Source: Triplophysa rosa (lineage: Eukaryota > Chordata > Actinopteri > Cypriniformes > Nemacheilidae). From it: 64,000 nucleotides of DNA. Below, piece after piece: positions 23,221 through 35,469 of the stretch. The position numbers and the translations under genes were made by a program. The stretch covers positions 12,428,550-12,492,549 of the forward strand of contig NC_079902.1 of NCBI RefSeq assembly GCF_024868665.1, written 5' to 3'. The stretch's first letter is position 1. Each line of letters begins with the position of its first letter. Below the pieces are notes generated by a model. It did not search any database and had not been told where the DNA came from. It worked only from the letters and a program-made list of their open reading frames with translations.

Positions 23221-23434
23221 TTTGACTGTACTACCAAACAAATAGATATTTTGTTATCTTCAACTTCATCTTTCCTTGGGACTTTCTATAAATCCTTCTT
23301 TACTAAACCAAACAACTAAACTTCAGTTGATCACCTCAATCAATGATCACAACCAGTCAGTGATCAACCCTCTTTCTTTGTATTTAAAGCTACAGAACTG
23401 CACACAAATGTGGGCGGGATAGAAACGAGTTTAG

Positions 23435-23760
23435 ATTAGATTAGAAAACTTTATTAATCCCTGTGAAGGGAAATTCATTCATTTCACAATACAAAAGACA
23501 CAGCAAACAATGGACATCAATACATACAAGATACAAAAATATAAAACATTATTAAAAAACCTAACAGCAGTGGGTATAAAAGACATTCTAAAACGCTCTG
23601 TAGAACACTGGGCATTACCAATCTACCACTAAATGAGCTCTTAAATCCACTAAAAATACAATGTAGTGGATGATCTCCATAAAACAGAATCACTTTAAGT
23701 TTGTCTTTAGTTCTCTTTTCAACGATAATCTCCAATGAATCAGGAGTAAAACCTATGACT
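23435..23760 (-). repeat. 3' end of an L2/Rex-type LINE
   Basis: On the minus strand a frame reads TERFRMSFIPTAVRFFNN, resembling the extreme C-terminus of fish L2/Rex-like LINE ORF2 proteins. A UTR with AATTTCCCTTCACAGGGATT and a short TCTAATC-type tail follows. The rest of the element is absent, a 5' truncation typical of LINE insertions. Confidence 0.5.
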
Positions 23761-23779
23761 GAACCGAACCAGCCCTCCT

Positions 23780-24475
23780 ACTTAAAAATAGGATTCATAA
23801 ATTATCATCCACTGCAATACTGCTCCCCCAACACAGCACTGCAAAGAACGAACACACTGGCTAGAATTCCCTGATAAAAAGTCAGTTCAGTTTCAGATTT
23901 TTGAGTTTCAGTCATGGCACCTTATTCGCATGAATACAGATTTTGTTCATTTAAAGCCACTGCGTTATAAAATATAAGGGGGGCATTTGAATGGGCAGGA
24001 CGCATCTTATCACTCGACACAAGCCTTGTGAACATCTACTAAAAATGTAGATGAGCCGCATGAGTCTGTGATTGGTGGCAACAATGTCAAACAAAGTGCA
24101 ACTCAATATAATTCAAGGCATCGCAGCATCTTTATACAGAGGCGCACTACAACAACAGATAACATGAACTAAAATATTAAAATTAGCTAACTTACATTCG
24201 TTTTTCTCATTTATTGTTAAAAATAAAGTAGCACGAATAAGAATAAGTTGATTAAGACTTGCGATGTCTGTGGAGATGCTACTGTGTCACCTAGTCGGGT
24301 AGCTATCTTAACGTTAACTTACTCACAAAGTGCACGTCTGGAGAACTTGTGTAACGTTAGTAATAAAAAAAAATGTCCGTGTGCAATTTAAAACATCAAT
24401 CCACTGCATTAATATCTGTATGGGGATGATCGGATGTGGTTGTTTTTAGCTTTAGCCGGTTGGAAAGGCCCTACG
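23780..24475. other. Spacer between arr3 and nkrf
   Basis: No gene or repeat recognised. Composition becomes less AT-rich towards the nkrf promoter at the right end. Confidence 0.5.
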
Positions 24476-24478
24476 ATG

Positions 24479-24496
24479 TTCCCAGCATGCCCCGCG
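24479..24496. promoter_or_regulatory. ZNF143/STAF-type site in the nkrf promoter
   Basis: TTCCCAGCATGCCCCGCG matches the TTCCCANNATGCNNNGCG core of vertebrate ZNF143 sites, common in TATA-less housekeeping promoters. It lies about 55 bp upstream of the nkrf ATG, and no TATA box is visible. Confidence 0.55.
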
Positions 24497-24549
24497 CGTT
24501 CGACGTCTGTTCTGTTCCGGTTAGCCGCTCGCTAGCGTGAGACACCAGA

Positions 24550-27500
24550 ATGATCAGCGCTCAGTCACAGGGCCTGAATGATACGATAAAACCTTCTTGG
24601 CCCTGTAATATAGATGAATACCGACAGCAGTCCGAGAGCGACAAGCTGTGGACCGCCAGGCGTAAGTTTATAGTGAAGAACGTCAGCGAATATGAGGGAA
24701 AAGCTCTTGATAAGATGTTGGCCCTGTCGATGGTGTGGGTTAACCATGTGTTCCTGGGATGCAGGTGAGGATTGGAGCATGTGTAAACATATTCTGTAAC
24801 TTAATTTTGGAAGGAAGTGCTGGAATAGTAATGTCAGCTGAATAACGGGGTCAAAAATACTGTTACTTGTTTTTCGGGTAGGTATGACCCTCAGCTAATG
24901 CAGAAGGTGCTTGAGATGGCAGAAGGGATTTCTGTTGGTGAAATGCGCTCTTATGAGCTAGTCCCAAGTGCTGAAGCTAAAAGAAGACCGCATTCATCCG
25001 AAGGAAGTAAGTGTATTAAAATGTCTGTCCATTTTTGTTTGTCTGTAGACATACACAAATATGTTATACTAAAGTCATTCTGCATTGGAAAAATTATGTT
25101 AAAGGAATAATTCACCAAAAAATTCTGTCATCATTTACTCACCTTATAGTTGTTCCGAATTATAACCAAACAGTTCTTGGACCCCATTGAATACCATAGT
25201 AGGAAAAAATCTTTTTTTATTCTGTCGAACACAAAAGACGATATTTTGAAGAATGTTCAAAGTTATGGGGCACTTTTGACTACCATTGTCATTTTTTCTA
25301 CTATGGTAGTCCAAGAACTGTTTGGTTACAAGTAATAGCCCAAATTTCTTTCTCCGTGTTCAATTAAACAAAGAAATTTATACAGATTTGGGACAACTAG
25401 AGAGTGAGCAATTCATGACAGAATTTTCATATTTGGGTGAACTATCCCTACAAAGATGATTTGTATAAAATTTGAAACACTGTGATTCCTAATTAAAAAC
25501 AGCATTATGTATTATTATATATTTGTATATTAACTCCTGTATGATTCTGTTTCCTAGGTGAGCGGCCCGTGAAGAAGATGTCTGTTTGCAGACCGCGATT
25601 CGAGCCGGTTCACTTTGTGAGTGGCGGGAGCAGCGGCAGTGGAATAGGAGGAACTGAAGAAAAAGAAAATGAGAAGGAAAGCAGGAAGAACGAAGAATTA
25701 CAGAAAGAACCAGATCATCAGACATATAACTGTAGCCGTGATACCGGCCCCTCCTCCTCTGCTTCTTCAGAAATATTAAGGTATGGATATGACAGACAGG
25801 CTGACTCACAAACCAATCGATTTGATGGAAACGGTGCAACCGGAAGGTCCGGAGCCTGGGATAACAAACGCTGTGGACTTGGCTTTGGCCAACCGGAAAG
25901 GCCGAGCTCTTTCACCGGAGTTCAAAACGGACCGGGCAGGGGCGGCTCTGGTCTTCTCCCTACACCCTCGCTGCCGACTCCTATCCTCACACAGACGATA
26001 CAGGAAAAACAGAGACTAATATTCAGAGTATCAAGAGCCATTGCGGTCACTCTCAGAGATCCCACATTCACCGGTGGACCTGAGACGCCGATATACAATT
26101 TCATACTTAGCCGCAGCATTCAGGCTTGTAAAACGAATCCTGAATATATCTATGTAAATCTAAAAGATATTCCACTCTCCGACTTGCCTAAGAACAGGAA
26201 AGTGCCATCAGAAGGATACGCATGTGAGCTGAGGTGTCAGGGCGTGTACCTGGCCACGGGTTACTCGGGAAGCAAAAACGGTGCCAGAGACCGTGCGTCC
26301 GAACAGGCTGTCAAGCTTTTAATGAGGCCGGTGGAAGTTCGTATCGTGCAAAGACAGTATAAGCGTAAGAATGTCAATGATATGGTGGTGTGTCAGGTTA
26401 CCACTCCGAACCCAATCCTCCCTCCAACTCTTCGCAACCCAGAGGACAAAGTGCCCCCCAGCACCAAAGGCCAGTATGAGCCTGACAGAAGCAAACACTG
26501 GACTCAATTCGTTCTCATGGAAAACGCACACGATGCCATCTGTATGCTTAATAACTCAGCTGCTTTTAACCGTATGAAAATCGATTATACCTTTAACCCG
26601 ATTCCTAACAGCAATTTGTGGTTGTGTAGTGTTTATTTGCAGGAAGAGCTGCTGGCACAAGCCAGAGGAACTAAGAAGAGCTCGAAACATTCAGCAGCAG
26701 AGGAAGCGGTCAGGGTATTGCGAATGCACCAGGCTGCTTACCAGCAACCGCAGCAGCATCTGTCTGGAGAAAACCACAGTTTAGAGCAGTCCGGCGGTCG
26801 CTTTGCCCAGCACGATGGCAAACAAACACAACTCAGCCAACTGGTTATCCTTGAAAACTCAGACAATGCCATTTGCATTATAAATGACACCGCACAATTC
26901 AACAAAGTGTTGGCTGACTACAAATTTACAGTTTTACCAGATCACAACTGGAGGTGTGAGGTTTACCTGGATGGTCAGTTTGTGGCCGCAGGCATCGGGC
27001 CCAAAAAGACTGTGAAGCACGTTGCGGCAGAGGAGGCCCTCGCCACGCTTCGACGAACACAGGCGGTGGTGAAATCCAACCTAAGAAAGGAGGATCACGC
27101 AGATGCAATTTCGCGAAATCAAATCATAGCTCACTCCGGAGAGGAATCCACGCGACAGGAAATCAAGGAAGACAACATTGGTAATCAGCTGCTCCGTAAG
27201 ATGGGCTGGACAGGTGGAGGTTTGGGGAGAGATGGGGAGGGCATCGCCGTACCTATCAAGGTGAAAGAGCAGTTTACCAGGGAAGGCCTTGGCATGGATA
27301 TGAACAGGCATGGGAAACAGCTGACTAAGCGTGACATTGACGAAATCATTCGGAATTACGCCTGTTCGGACCGTCAGGACGATTTGCGCTTTTCCAATGA
27401 GCTCAATAATGAAGAGCGCAAACAGATCCACCAGATTTCCCAGAGGTACGGCCTGCGTAGCAAATCTTACGGACAGGGCAGACAAAGGTTTCTTATGGTG

Positions 27501-27596
27501 AGCCGCAGAGTTCAGAAGGACCAGCTAATTGGTCAGCTTTTGCAGGATGGCCAAGTAGGACGATATGAACTGGTGAAGCCTCAGGCCTTACAATGA
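24550..27596 (+). CDS. nkrf: NF-kappa-B-repressing factor (XTBD, dsRBD-like, G-patch, R3H)
   Basis: Nucleolar RNA-binding protein known in vertebrates to repress NF-kB target promoters and to partner the 5'-3' exonuclease XRN2. Exons are 24550-24764, 24882-25006 and 25558-27596, giving 792 residues. Exon 1 and the start of exon 2 encode an XRN2-binding (XTBD) domain with WTARRKFIVKNV and VWVNHVFLGC. Then come a PRFEPVHFV motif, a low-complexity Ser/Glu/Gly region and double-stranded-RNA-binding-like repeats. The latter include CKTNPEYIY...GYACELRCQ, NSAAFNRMKIDY...KKSSKHSAAEEA and NDTAQFNKVLADY...KKTVKHVAAEEA. A G-patch (NQLLRKMGWTGGGLG, about residue 655) and an R3H domain (ERKQIHQISQRYGLRSKS, about 725) close the protein. 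It ends QVGRYELVKPQALQ. The large last exon is typical of the gene. Confidence 0.95.
25103..25451. repeat. Palindromic MITE, AGGGATAGTTCACCC family, copy 3
   Basis: It runs from AGGAATAATTCACCAAAAAA to TTGGGTGAACTATCCCTA. Inside is a second palindrome, CCAAACAGTTCTTGG...CCAAGAACTGTTTGG, around ACTACCATAGTAG/CTACTATGGTAGT. The inner core is shared with the copy at 39062-39366. It lies in nkrf intron 2. Confidence 0.8.
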
Positions 27597-27599
27597 CTG

Positions 27600-27940
27600 A
27601 ACTCACTCGATGGGCCTCAAAGAAATTACCAGTGCAAATGAGAGCAAAATCGTTCTATTTGTTCCATTCATGTGTTTCAGCAGAGTGTATAGCATATTTT
27701 TAAAGTAAGATACCTGTAAGTTTGTTTATAATGTTCATTCTTTTCCTCAGTTTCCTTTATGTACTAAACTTGGTCAAATCTTGTATCATGTTATTGATAT
27801 TTATTGACTGATATTAGTAGAGACCTGCCAGCGTGTTCTCAGAAGTTACATTCCATTTTCTCCACTTTATTATATTTTCACAAGGAACAATACATCATTG
27901 ACTCGTGTTGCAAGATAACAATACTGAATATATAAAAGTA
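27600..27940 (+). other. nkrf 3' UTR region
   Basis: AT-rich sequence after the nkrf stop. No canonical AATAAA is obvious on the plus strand, so the transcript end is not placed. Confidence 0.4.
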
Positions 27941-27945
27941 TTGAA

Positions 27946-28128
27946 TTACAGAGCACTACCTATTTTGTCATTTTTAGATTGGTGACCGTACAATTTAAAA
28001 TGGGTCTTCAATGTTTCTGCTTCCTGTTTGACAAATGCCTGTGCAGCAGTTGTTATGACCTGCTGTATGTGAGTTAGTTGCTGTTGTGAACCAGTCTGTT
28101 TGTTCTGACCCACATTAAATGAAGACAT
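27946..28128 (-). CDS. Candidate 60-residue small protein, unknown
   Basis: An ATG in acceptable context (AACCATGT) with an in-frame stop just upstream opens 60 residues starting MSSFNVGQNKQTGSQQQLTH. A predicted amphipathic helix (IQQVITTAAQAFVKQEAET) follows, and the end is KNDKIGSAL. AATAAA on the same strand lies at 27866-27871, about 75 nt after the stop. The composition looks protein-like, yet I recognise no family. It lies between the convergent nkrf and ube2a genes, just beyond a possible ube2a poly(A) signal. It may be a short gene, the end of a spliced gene, a retrocopy or chance. Confidence 0.35.
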   Translation of the reverse strand: MSSFNVGQNKQTGSQQQLTHIQQVITTAAQAFVKQEAETLKTHFKLYGHQSKNDKIGSAL

Positions 28129-28169
28129 GGTTCATTGGCATGTAAATCTTGATATTTTGTGTTTGTATC

Positions 28170-28175
28170 TTTATT
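28170..28175 (-). terminator. Possible poly(A) signal of ube2a
   Basis: AATAAA on the minus strand about 1.07 kb after the ube2a stop. Another lies at 28212-28217. Everything from 28140 to 29244 would then be 3' UTR, which holds no other recognisable feature. Confidence 0.4.
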
Positions 28176-29244
28176 TCTTCAAAAAAATGAAACCACCACA
28201 TAATTTTACTGTTTATTTACAAGAAGTGAGAAAAATGTACAGTTTCTTACATGGATTACTAGTGCAAATCTGACACTCTTGAACTCTTGTGGTAAATTAG
28301 AAAACAAAACATTTAAAATAGCTCAAATCAACACTGCAAAACAGCAGCATGCCCACGTGGCTGGATAAGCAATGTAAAATAAACGGCACTTTGATGGAGA
28401 CCAGTAAAATTCATGCAACTGGGGTGCAACAGACACACAAAACAAGTGAATACAGGACAGAAACAATCAACAGTGCCAATTTGTAATGTTCAGAGTCCCG
28501 GTTTGTGGCAAGGGTTTTTGTAGAACAGATGTACTAGCACACAGTGTCAATAGATATGTCTTTAGGTAGAACCTTGAACTGCAGCGTGAGCTTTTTGAGC
28601 ACTAAATTACAAATTAACAGAGAAAACGTACATGATTTAAAAAAAAGGCCAAGAGCGACATCTGATGCATCACTTTGCATGGAATTATGTATTTAAATGC
28701 CAGGTGCAGTTACATAAAATCTACACCTTATTGAATCATGGACATTTTTCTTACAAGATAATGTAACCATCCTCTGTTTCAACTGGAACTCTGTATTGAT
28801 GTATATTATGACCCTTACTCAAAGAGAAAATGAAAGAAACCTCTGGATTCAAACAAGGACACTCAAAGTTGGATAAGAAACATACTTAAAACCACAACCA
28901 ACATGTTAATACCCAACACAAAATCAGCCCACACTGTCTGAGCAACTCATAAAGCAAAAAAAAGATTAAAAATAAAATTCCAAAATGAGGGCAGGCCAAA
29001 TAAAAGTAAGTAACCCTGGCAACAATATTTTGTTAAATTAAGGTGTATCCTTTTCCAAGTTTTTGTATGAAAAGGGAGACCACAACACAACAGCACTCTA
29101 ATCTTGCAACAGCTACAGAACAGACAATTCTACTGAGTAAGTGGAGGATGATTCAAAACATGACGTGTTTTTATTTTATTCTTTGCAAGGTGGTTTTCCT
29201 CTGGTTGGCTGAGGCTGACTATTGTTCATATGTTGTGAAGAGGG

Positions 29245-32200
29245 TCAACAGTCACGCCAGCTCTGTTCCACGATGGCGGACACACGTTTCTCATACTCTC
29301 TCTTATTTTCTTGATACAGCTGCGCTGCCTGGCTGTTTGCAGGGCTGTTTGGGTTCGGCTCATCCAGTAAAGACTGCGATAAGTGAGAAGCATGTTAAGA
29401 ACCTGAATCATGCCAAAGCAGAACCTAATGCGTGTAATAATACCAATGGTCTTACTGTACCATCAAATTAAGAAAAATTGCTTTAGGATAACGTAAAAGC
29501 TTTCATACCTGTATTGAGGTTAAAATTGAGGAAACATCATATGTTGGACTCCAGCGATTCTGAAGAATGTCCAAACATATACTACCATCTGCATAAACTG
29601 AGAACAGAAAGAAAGAAAATGACATTATTTTTCATGCTGCATTGTAGCATATGTGAACAGTTTAGTATATACATGAAATAGAGTGCCGCAAAGATGACGT
29701 TTTTTGTATACAAAACCTGGAAGTAGGGCTGTGCACGATTAACCGAAATATACGTCACGTGTATATACGTCATTTATGCACAGCTTGTGAGTGAAGTACG
29801 GTAAAATGCTGCTGAACCCGAAAGCCAGAGGGCGCTCTTGTGCAGAAACTCCAAATACGCACTGCAGAAGAAGACCATAACACACGTAGTTCTAGGAAAT
29901 GCCTAGGGACATGTTTTTTATCACTGTTCCTCAAGCCTCCTCAGGTGTTTTCATGATAATAAAGTATATTTATAATGATCATGTTTGACGGGTGTTGCTT
30001 TTTTAAATGCACGTTATAAGCGACTCAAACTCGCACTGCTTTTAAATCGAGCAGCATTTCCTACTGATCCCAGAGCCGTGCTTCACGGACAAGAAAAAAA
30101 TGATCGATGCCTTGCTCGATTTCAGCATGATTTATTGGTAATCGCGATTAATCGTGCACAGCCCTACCTGGAAGCGAGTTAGCAATTTGCCCGAAAGTCA
30201 ATGTTTTCCTAATGTTTTTTTGGGGGGGGGTAAATGTCTGAAAAAGCTCTGAGGTTAACAAAAGCTTTGAATATTATTATTCTGTATTTTATATTCTATT
30301 ATTTTATATGAAAATAATTTATATTTTTATATTTTATATTCATACAGTTCTTTGTTCTATTACATAAAAATTTTTTAAATCATAAACAGGTCTTAAAAAT
30401 GGTGGTTGAAAAGTTAAAAGCAACTACAGACATTGTGAAGGAAAGCTAAACGTCATTGCATATAAAATATGACAAATAATGAAATGTGGGCACAAAACAA
30501 AAAAAACGTGGATGGAGATTCATTCATAGAGTAGTTAGTTATCAGGGACCACGTTTTTAATAAAAATTGAAAGAGTTGTCGGACTGTGGTGTACTCTGTT
30601 TATAGCCTTATGTTAGCTTTTTAATTCTGCCAATTGTATTTAGGCTTCAAAATTCATAAATGTTGTGTTAGTTTGTAAAGATTATCTTGATAGACAAAAC
30701 ATGTATCATAAGCCTTTGTTAATCACAGAGCTTATTTTCGGCAATCTTCTGGGAAAAATCCAAAGGCTTTTGGTCGAGGGAACCAGTGCGATGCTAACTT
30801 ATGGGTTGGCTATGCGGCACTCTATATAAAGTTGCCCAACTTCATACAGCTGCATGATATTTTAGAAAACTGATAGGCGGTACAATAATGCTTCAAGTTT
30901 CTAAAATGTTCTGTATAAAAATTTATTTAAAACTGTAAATTATATAACCAACATACATGTTATAAAATCTTTCTAGGAAAAGAAAGTATCACTACAACTT
31001 CTGACAGCGAACAGCTTTGTTCTACAATTGCAGTACATAAATACAAATCTGTAATTATCATAAAACACTTTGATATGCACATTTGCAATATTTTGATGTA
31101 TTGTGCACTTACCATTAGGGTGAAACATTTTTGAGACAAACCGGACTGTAGGAGGCTTGTTAGGATATTCTTCTGTAAATTCTATTGTGAGCTTAAAAGT
31201 TCCTATGACAAACAGAACAAATATATTAGACAAATGTAAACACCACCAACACCACCAAAAATTCACCCAAAAATGTTAATTCTGTCATCTCTTACTCACC
31301 CTCGATTTCTTTGTTCTGATGAACACAGAGAAAGATATTTGGAAGAATGTCAGCAACCAAACTGATTGATGGTTGAATAAATACTATGGCAGTCAATGAG
31401 GGATGAGATCTGTTTGGTTACTGACATTCTTCCAAATATCTTCCTTTGTGTTTAGCAGAACAAATACATTTATACAGGTTTGGAACAATCTGAGGGTGAG
31501 GAAAATGATGACAAAATTTTCTTTTTTGGGTGAACATTCCCTTTAAAGGCAAGAGTAAAACGTACTATTTGTCAGTAAAGTATGCACTGCCATTTAACAA
31601 ATTGTTTAGGCACTCATCCAATTTGACTAGGGTCATTTTTTAAAGAACTGAACCTACTACTCTGAGTAAGAACATCTGACAATGCCAAACAAAGGCAATT
31701 TAATCCTTAACAGGTCACTTAACCTTCTGTAGGCAAATCATTTCCTCCTTTCCTAATTTTAGGATTAGCCATTGCGAACAAAACAGAATTTGAACCCCAG
31801 TTCATACAGTAGTTTTTCTTACCATCTTCAAATGGTGTTCCTTCAGGGCTGTGGGTAGAAGAAAAGTGTCAACAAGTCAGATTATACAGAATATTTGGCA
31901 TGACAACAAAGTACAAAATCACTGAGCTACTCTAATCCAAAAGTAACAAAGCAGAACAGTCTACGGATGTGACATTATAAGCGGTTTCCTTTACCAACAC
32001 AACAAGAAAACACAGCTCTTATTCAGCACACCGTCACTTCAGATCAAATAACCAGCACCTCTTATGGAGGACCACTGGCCATCTGGCCCATTTTAAACAG
32101 GTTATATTACCGCTAACAAACTGGGTTGTCATCAAAAACACTTCAATTACATTAAGATAATAAAACGGTTCGCTGTCAAAAAAAAAAAAAGGAAAACGGT

Positions 32201-32555
32201 ACAAACCCAAAAATGACAGCGTTCCAGACCATAATGTTGTTTTCAGACGGAGCTCCGCTAACTCCCGCTGGAGGATCTTCCTGGAGACTGAAAAACAAGT
32301 TCCCCGGTAAAGTTACTGTATACATATGGCCCGCGATACAATATCTAACGTTACATGACCGTAACATTCGCGATTAACGTTACATAAGTTCTAGACAAAC
32401 ACAGAAACCTGTGACGACGAATGTCGTTAAAAATATAATTTTCTAAAAAAATCGCCACGTTAAAGCCGGTTTCCATAGGCCGGGCCTTTAGCATTTTTCC
32501 GTGTCGCTTACCGTTTAAAATCTCTCATCAAACGCCGTCTTGCTGGGGTTGACAT
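29245..32555 (-). CDS. ube2a: Ubiquitin-conjugating enzyme E2 A (RAD6 homologue)
   Basis: E2 enzyme that works with RAD18 on PCNA in DNA-damage tolerance and with RNF20/40 on histone H2B. Six exons are read: 32512-32555, 32207-32287, 31823-31848, 31113-31202, 29509-29597 and 29245-29373. They total 152 residues, the family length. Landmarks are [29 protein letters not shown] (HPN motif) and the active-site Cys in DGSICLDIL. The C-terminus is VEQSWRDC, and as read every residue fits vertebrate UBE2A. UBE2B is nearly identical, but the neighbours slc25a5, slc25a43 and nkrf match the human UBE2A region. The exon-2 donor is gtttgt, weaker than usual. Intron 4 carries a hAT MITE and intron 3 an A-family MITE. 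Confidence 0.96.
29724..30166. mobile_element. 443-bp hAT-type MITE with perfect 8-bp target duplication
   Basis: Terminal inverted repeats TAGGGCTGTGCACGATTAA and TTAATCGTGCACAGCCCTA are exact over 19 bp. Both ends are flanked by CCTGGAAG (29716-29723 and 30167-30174), an intact 8-bp duplication as made by hAT transposases. The element has no transposase frame. It sits in ube2a intron 4. Confidence 0.92.
31260..31546. repeat. Palindromic MITE, AGGGATAGTTCACCC family, copy 4
   Basis: ATTCACCCAAAAATGTTAAT at the left pairs with TTTTTTGGGTGAACATTCCC at the right. Internal arms CTGACATTCTTCC/GGAAGAATGTCAG are visible. It lies in ube2a intron 3. Confidence 0.8.
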
Positions 32556-32999
32556 CGTTCACTTGTGTAACCAAGACGTAAACATAAGGTATCGACTTTA
32601 TTTCTTTGAATCAGGTTTGTTTTTTTCGGTTTATTAGAAGTTGATTTTATCAATTCGGTGAAATATCGAGGTTAGCCGTTGGCTTGCTCGGCTCCTCCTG
32701 TCTGTTTTCTCTATTAAGCCAGTCTCTGGGGGTAGAGGACGATACCACCATAACGCGGGTAGAGAAACTATTTTTTCTAAAATAAAGCAGAGGTTACGCG
32801 TTCAACTGTAAACCAAACAGCTGTTTAAAACATTTTAAGACACTATATAATGGACTGGAAGTATTTATTTAGAGTTAATTGTTTTATATCAGGTACACAT
32901 ATGGTTAAAGTAGTTTATATAAATCCCTTCACGTTAACGCAGTTGCAGCCGCCCAACATAGTTACGTCATGTGTTTGACAGTCGTGGTAGGTACACTAT

Positions 33000-34960
33000 A
33001 CTATGGATGGGCGTATCCACCCTAATATCGATACCAACGTTGGTATTGGTATCGGATCGATACTAGTCTTACGAGAACGATATTTTAGTTTAAAGCTTTC
33101 TAATCTACGCTTAGTATTGCTTTCGTTTCATTAAGAGCAGATATGGATCTGAATATGCTGCTCCTTTCACGGGTTTTGACTAGAAGGGATACAGCTACCT
33201 CCACTGGGCATGCGCACTTCAATACCGCATAATTTTTGTCAAGCAGAAAACAGTTGATTAATATTTTGTTATTATTGTAAGGTTAGGTTTAGGGTTGGGG
33301 TAGATGTAGCCGTTAGCTAATGTAATTTATTGTAATTAGATGGCGAGGGTTTGCACCACTTCCGGCCGCAGCTGTATCCTTTTAAGCAACAACCCATTTC
33401 ACACGTTACTCTTCCTCTTCTTCTACTTCCTTGTTTTTTTGGCGCATTACACCCTTTGTGCAGAACGCCACCTACTGTACGTTGCTGTTGTGCAGTCCTG
33501 ATCCTCAAATACTTCATTTAGAAAATAAAATAAATATAACGAGAAAAAAAAACCTATCAACACGAATTCCTAGGGTTCACGGTCCCATCTGGAGCTGCGT
33601 GTTCAGCTCCTCCAGAATGTTCCCATAAATCCCTACATTGTCCAACCTAATTTTAAATCCTCACATTAAACCCTGTACTGTTAAAGTACCTTATTAGTAA
33701 CCTATATCCTTCACTGTCTTTATTAATCTCATATCCTAACACATATCCTATGTCATTAATTACTTTTCCTTTTCCACTTAAATATGTTATTAATTCCATT
33801 CTTTCTTCATCATGTTTTTTACAATCAGATATTACATGCTCCACTGTTTCCCACTCCTTCCCACAAAACTCACACAAACCACTCTCATGTGCTCCCGTTA
33901 TAAATAGAGATGAGTTCAATCCCGTGTGTCCGAGTCTCATCCTTGTCAACATAACATGATCCTTTCTATTTTTTCCATAAATGTTTTGTTTATTTGTAAC
34001 TTTTTTTATTTTATTATTTTATAGAAGTGCCTACCCTTATTATCTAAGTTCCATATTTCTTGCCAGTCCTTTAAAATATGATCTATGATTAACGTTTTAT
34101 CCCCCCATTTACTTAAAGATACATGCATATCTATTTCTTCCTTTTTAAGAGCATCTTTTGCCAGTCATCAACCTGTTACACTTCCTCTGCTCTCTGCTGC
34201 TGTTTAGTTGTCCTGTCATCACGTGACTCCGTGCAGCGGCACCAAACGCATGCAGGCACTGACCAGCGCTTCGACTGGGCGATGACAGAAAGAAAGTGGA
34301 GTTATTTTACCAATTCGCAGTGTCGCCTTTACGATCTCCTTACAAAATAAACTAGAACAGTCCAGTTACACACTATATTTGTACTATTTTTGTAATTACA
34401 TGTCGAACGGGCAACGTAACTGGCACATCCCAGGCACGTAATTTCATTACTAAATTAAAAAAAACAAGAATAACAAAAACATTTTGGTATAATTGTGTGC
34501 ACTTTATTTAAAATGTATATTTGTTTTTATTTTTGTAATTGTTTTAATGACTGAGATTTGTTAAGGGAGAAGTTGTTTGGGTATTATATTGTTTCTGTAG
34601 AAAAAAATGTAAAAATGTTGTTCTCCAGTAATAATTTTGTGTGAATTTCATGCCTATAAATTTAGTTCATTGCAGTAATAAAAATATTTTTCATTTGGCT
34701 TAAAAGTGTTTAAAATCTGTCCTTGGTTTTAACATACACATGACAATATACTTGCAATTTGAGAGCACAAATTACAAAATCTTTCAGTGTATACTGATTT
34801 AGCATGCTGATGATGCATTCACCACATAAATCATGACTCTGCAGTAAAGAACATGTATGTTTAAATGCATGATTTTAAAAGTAATAATTATAGATATCAG
34901 TGATACTGGGCCTGTATTTACGTGGTATATCGATACAAAATTTTGACACAGAGAGAATTG
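33000..34960. repeat. Possible decayed hAT/ZBED-type element interrupted by a LINE
   Basis: The left edge (ATGGGCGTATCCACCC...ATCGATACC) and the right edge (GGTATATCGATACAAAATTT, about 34923) resemble ends of fish hAT elements. Between them, about 34280-34345, a frame reads MTERKWSYFTNSQCRLYDLL, similar to a BED-type N-terminus. A LINE piece sits at 33650-34160. No precise inverted termini were paired. Confidence 0.3.
33650..34160 (-). pseudogene. LINE ORF2 C-terminal fragment
   Basis: The minus strand reads KWGDKTLIIDHILKDWQEIW (about 34110-34050) and RHFYKIIK with a stop. In a later frame (33952-33656) it reads RMRLGHTGLNSSLFITG, then GLCEFCGKEWETVEHVISDC. The last is the Cys/His motif (CxxC...H...C) found after the RNase H domain in I-like and related fish LINEs. 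The 5' part is missing and a frame break separates the two blocks. A 3' UTR probably extends to about 33500. Confidence 0.65.
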
Positions 34961-35465
34961 CTTTAATGTAACTGGTAAGCCCTATGTTGTGTAAATCCGA
35001 GTGACAGGTCAACTAAACATTTAATTGTGATATTTATCATGGTACAAGAAATCCGATACGAGATTAGTAGTAAAATATATTTATTAGCCAATTAATACAT
35101 TCCTCAAAGTCCTCAACAGTATCTTATTGTAGTCTTATTGTAAATACGTGGTCATTAAGATTTTTTGTCCTGAATACATTATCCTGTGCTCTTTTTTAAG
35201 AAAAAGAAAAAACAAGTCCGTAAAGTGAACAATGTAATGGTACATAACAAACAGTGAGATTACAGTGATAGAGATGTGTACAGTTAAAAATGTGACTTTA
35301 CAGTTAAATTTGGAACACAGTACATAACTTAAAATCTACAGTAACAAAGGTTAGTTAAAGCGCTGAGTGCCTGAGGTTTATCAGAATGCATTTAAAGAAC
35401 ATTTATAAAAAATATTACATAATACACAAAAAATGAGACATAATTTAAGAAAAAATTAAATAGAT
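34360..35465. other. 3' flank of the sorting-nexin gene
   Basis: AT-rich sequence without a recognisable gene. Part should be the 3' UTR of the minus-strand gene ending at 35470. A minus-strand AATAAA near 35080 could be its poly(A) signal. Confidence 0.35.
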
Positions 35466-35469
35466 AATA

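Noticed and set aside
27081..27485. Minus-strand 134-codon frame
   Set aside because: Antisense shadow of the nkrf last exon, which encodes G-patch and R3H domains on the plus strand.
29043..29471. Plus-strand 142-codon frame
   Set aside because: Antisense to the last exon of ube2a and its UTR; no recognisable domain.
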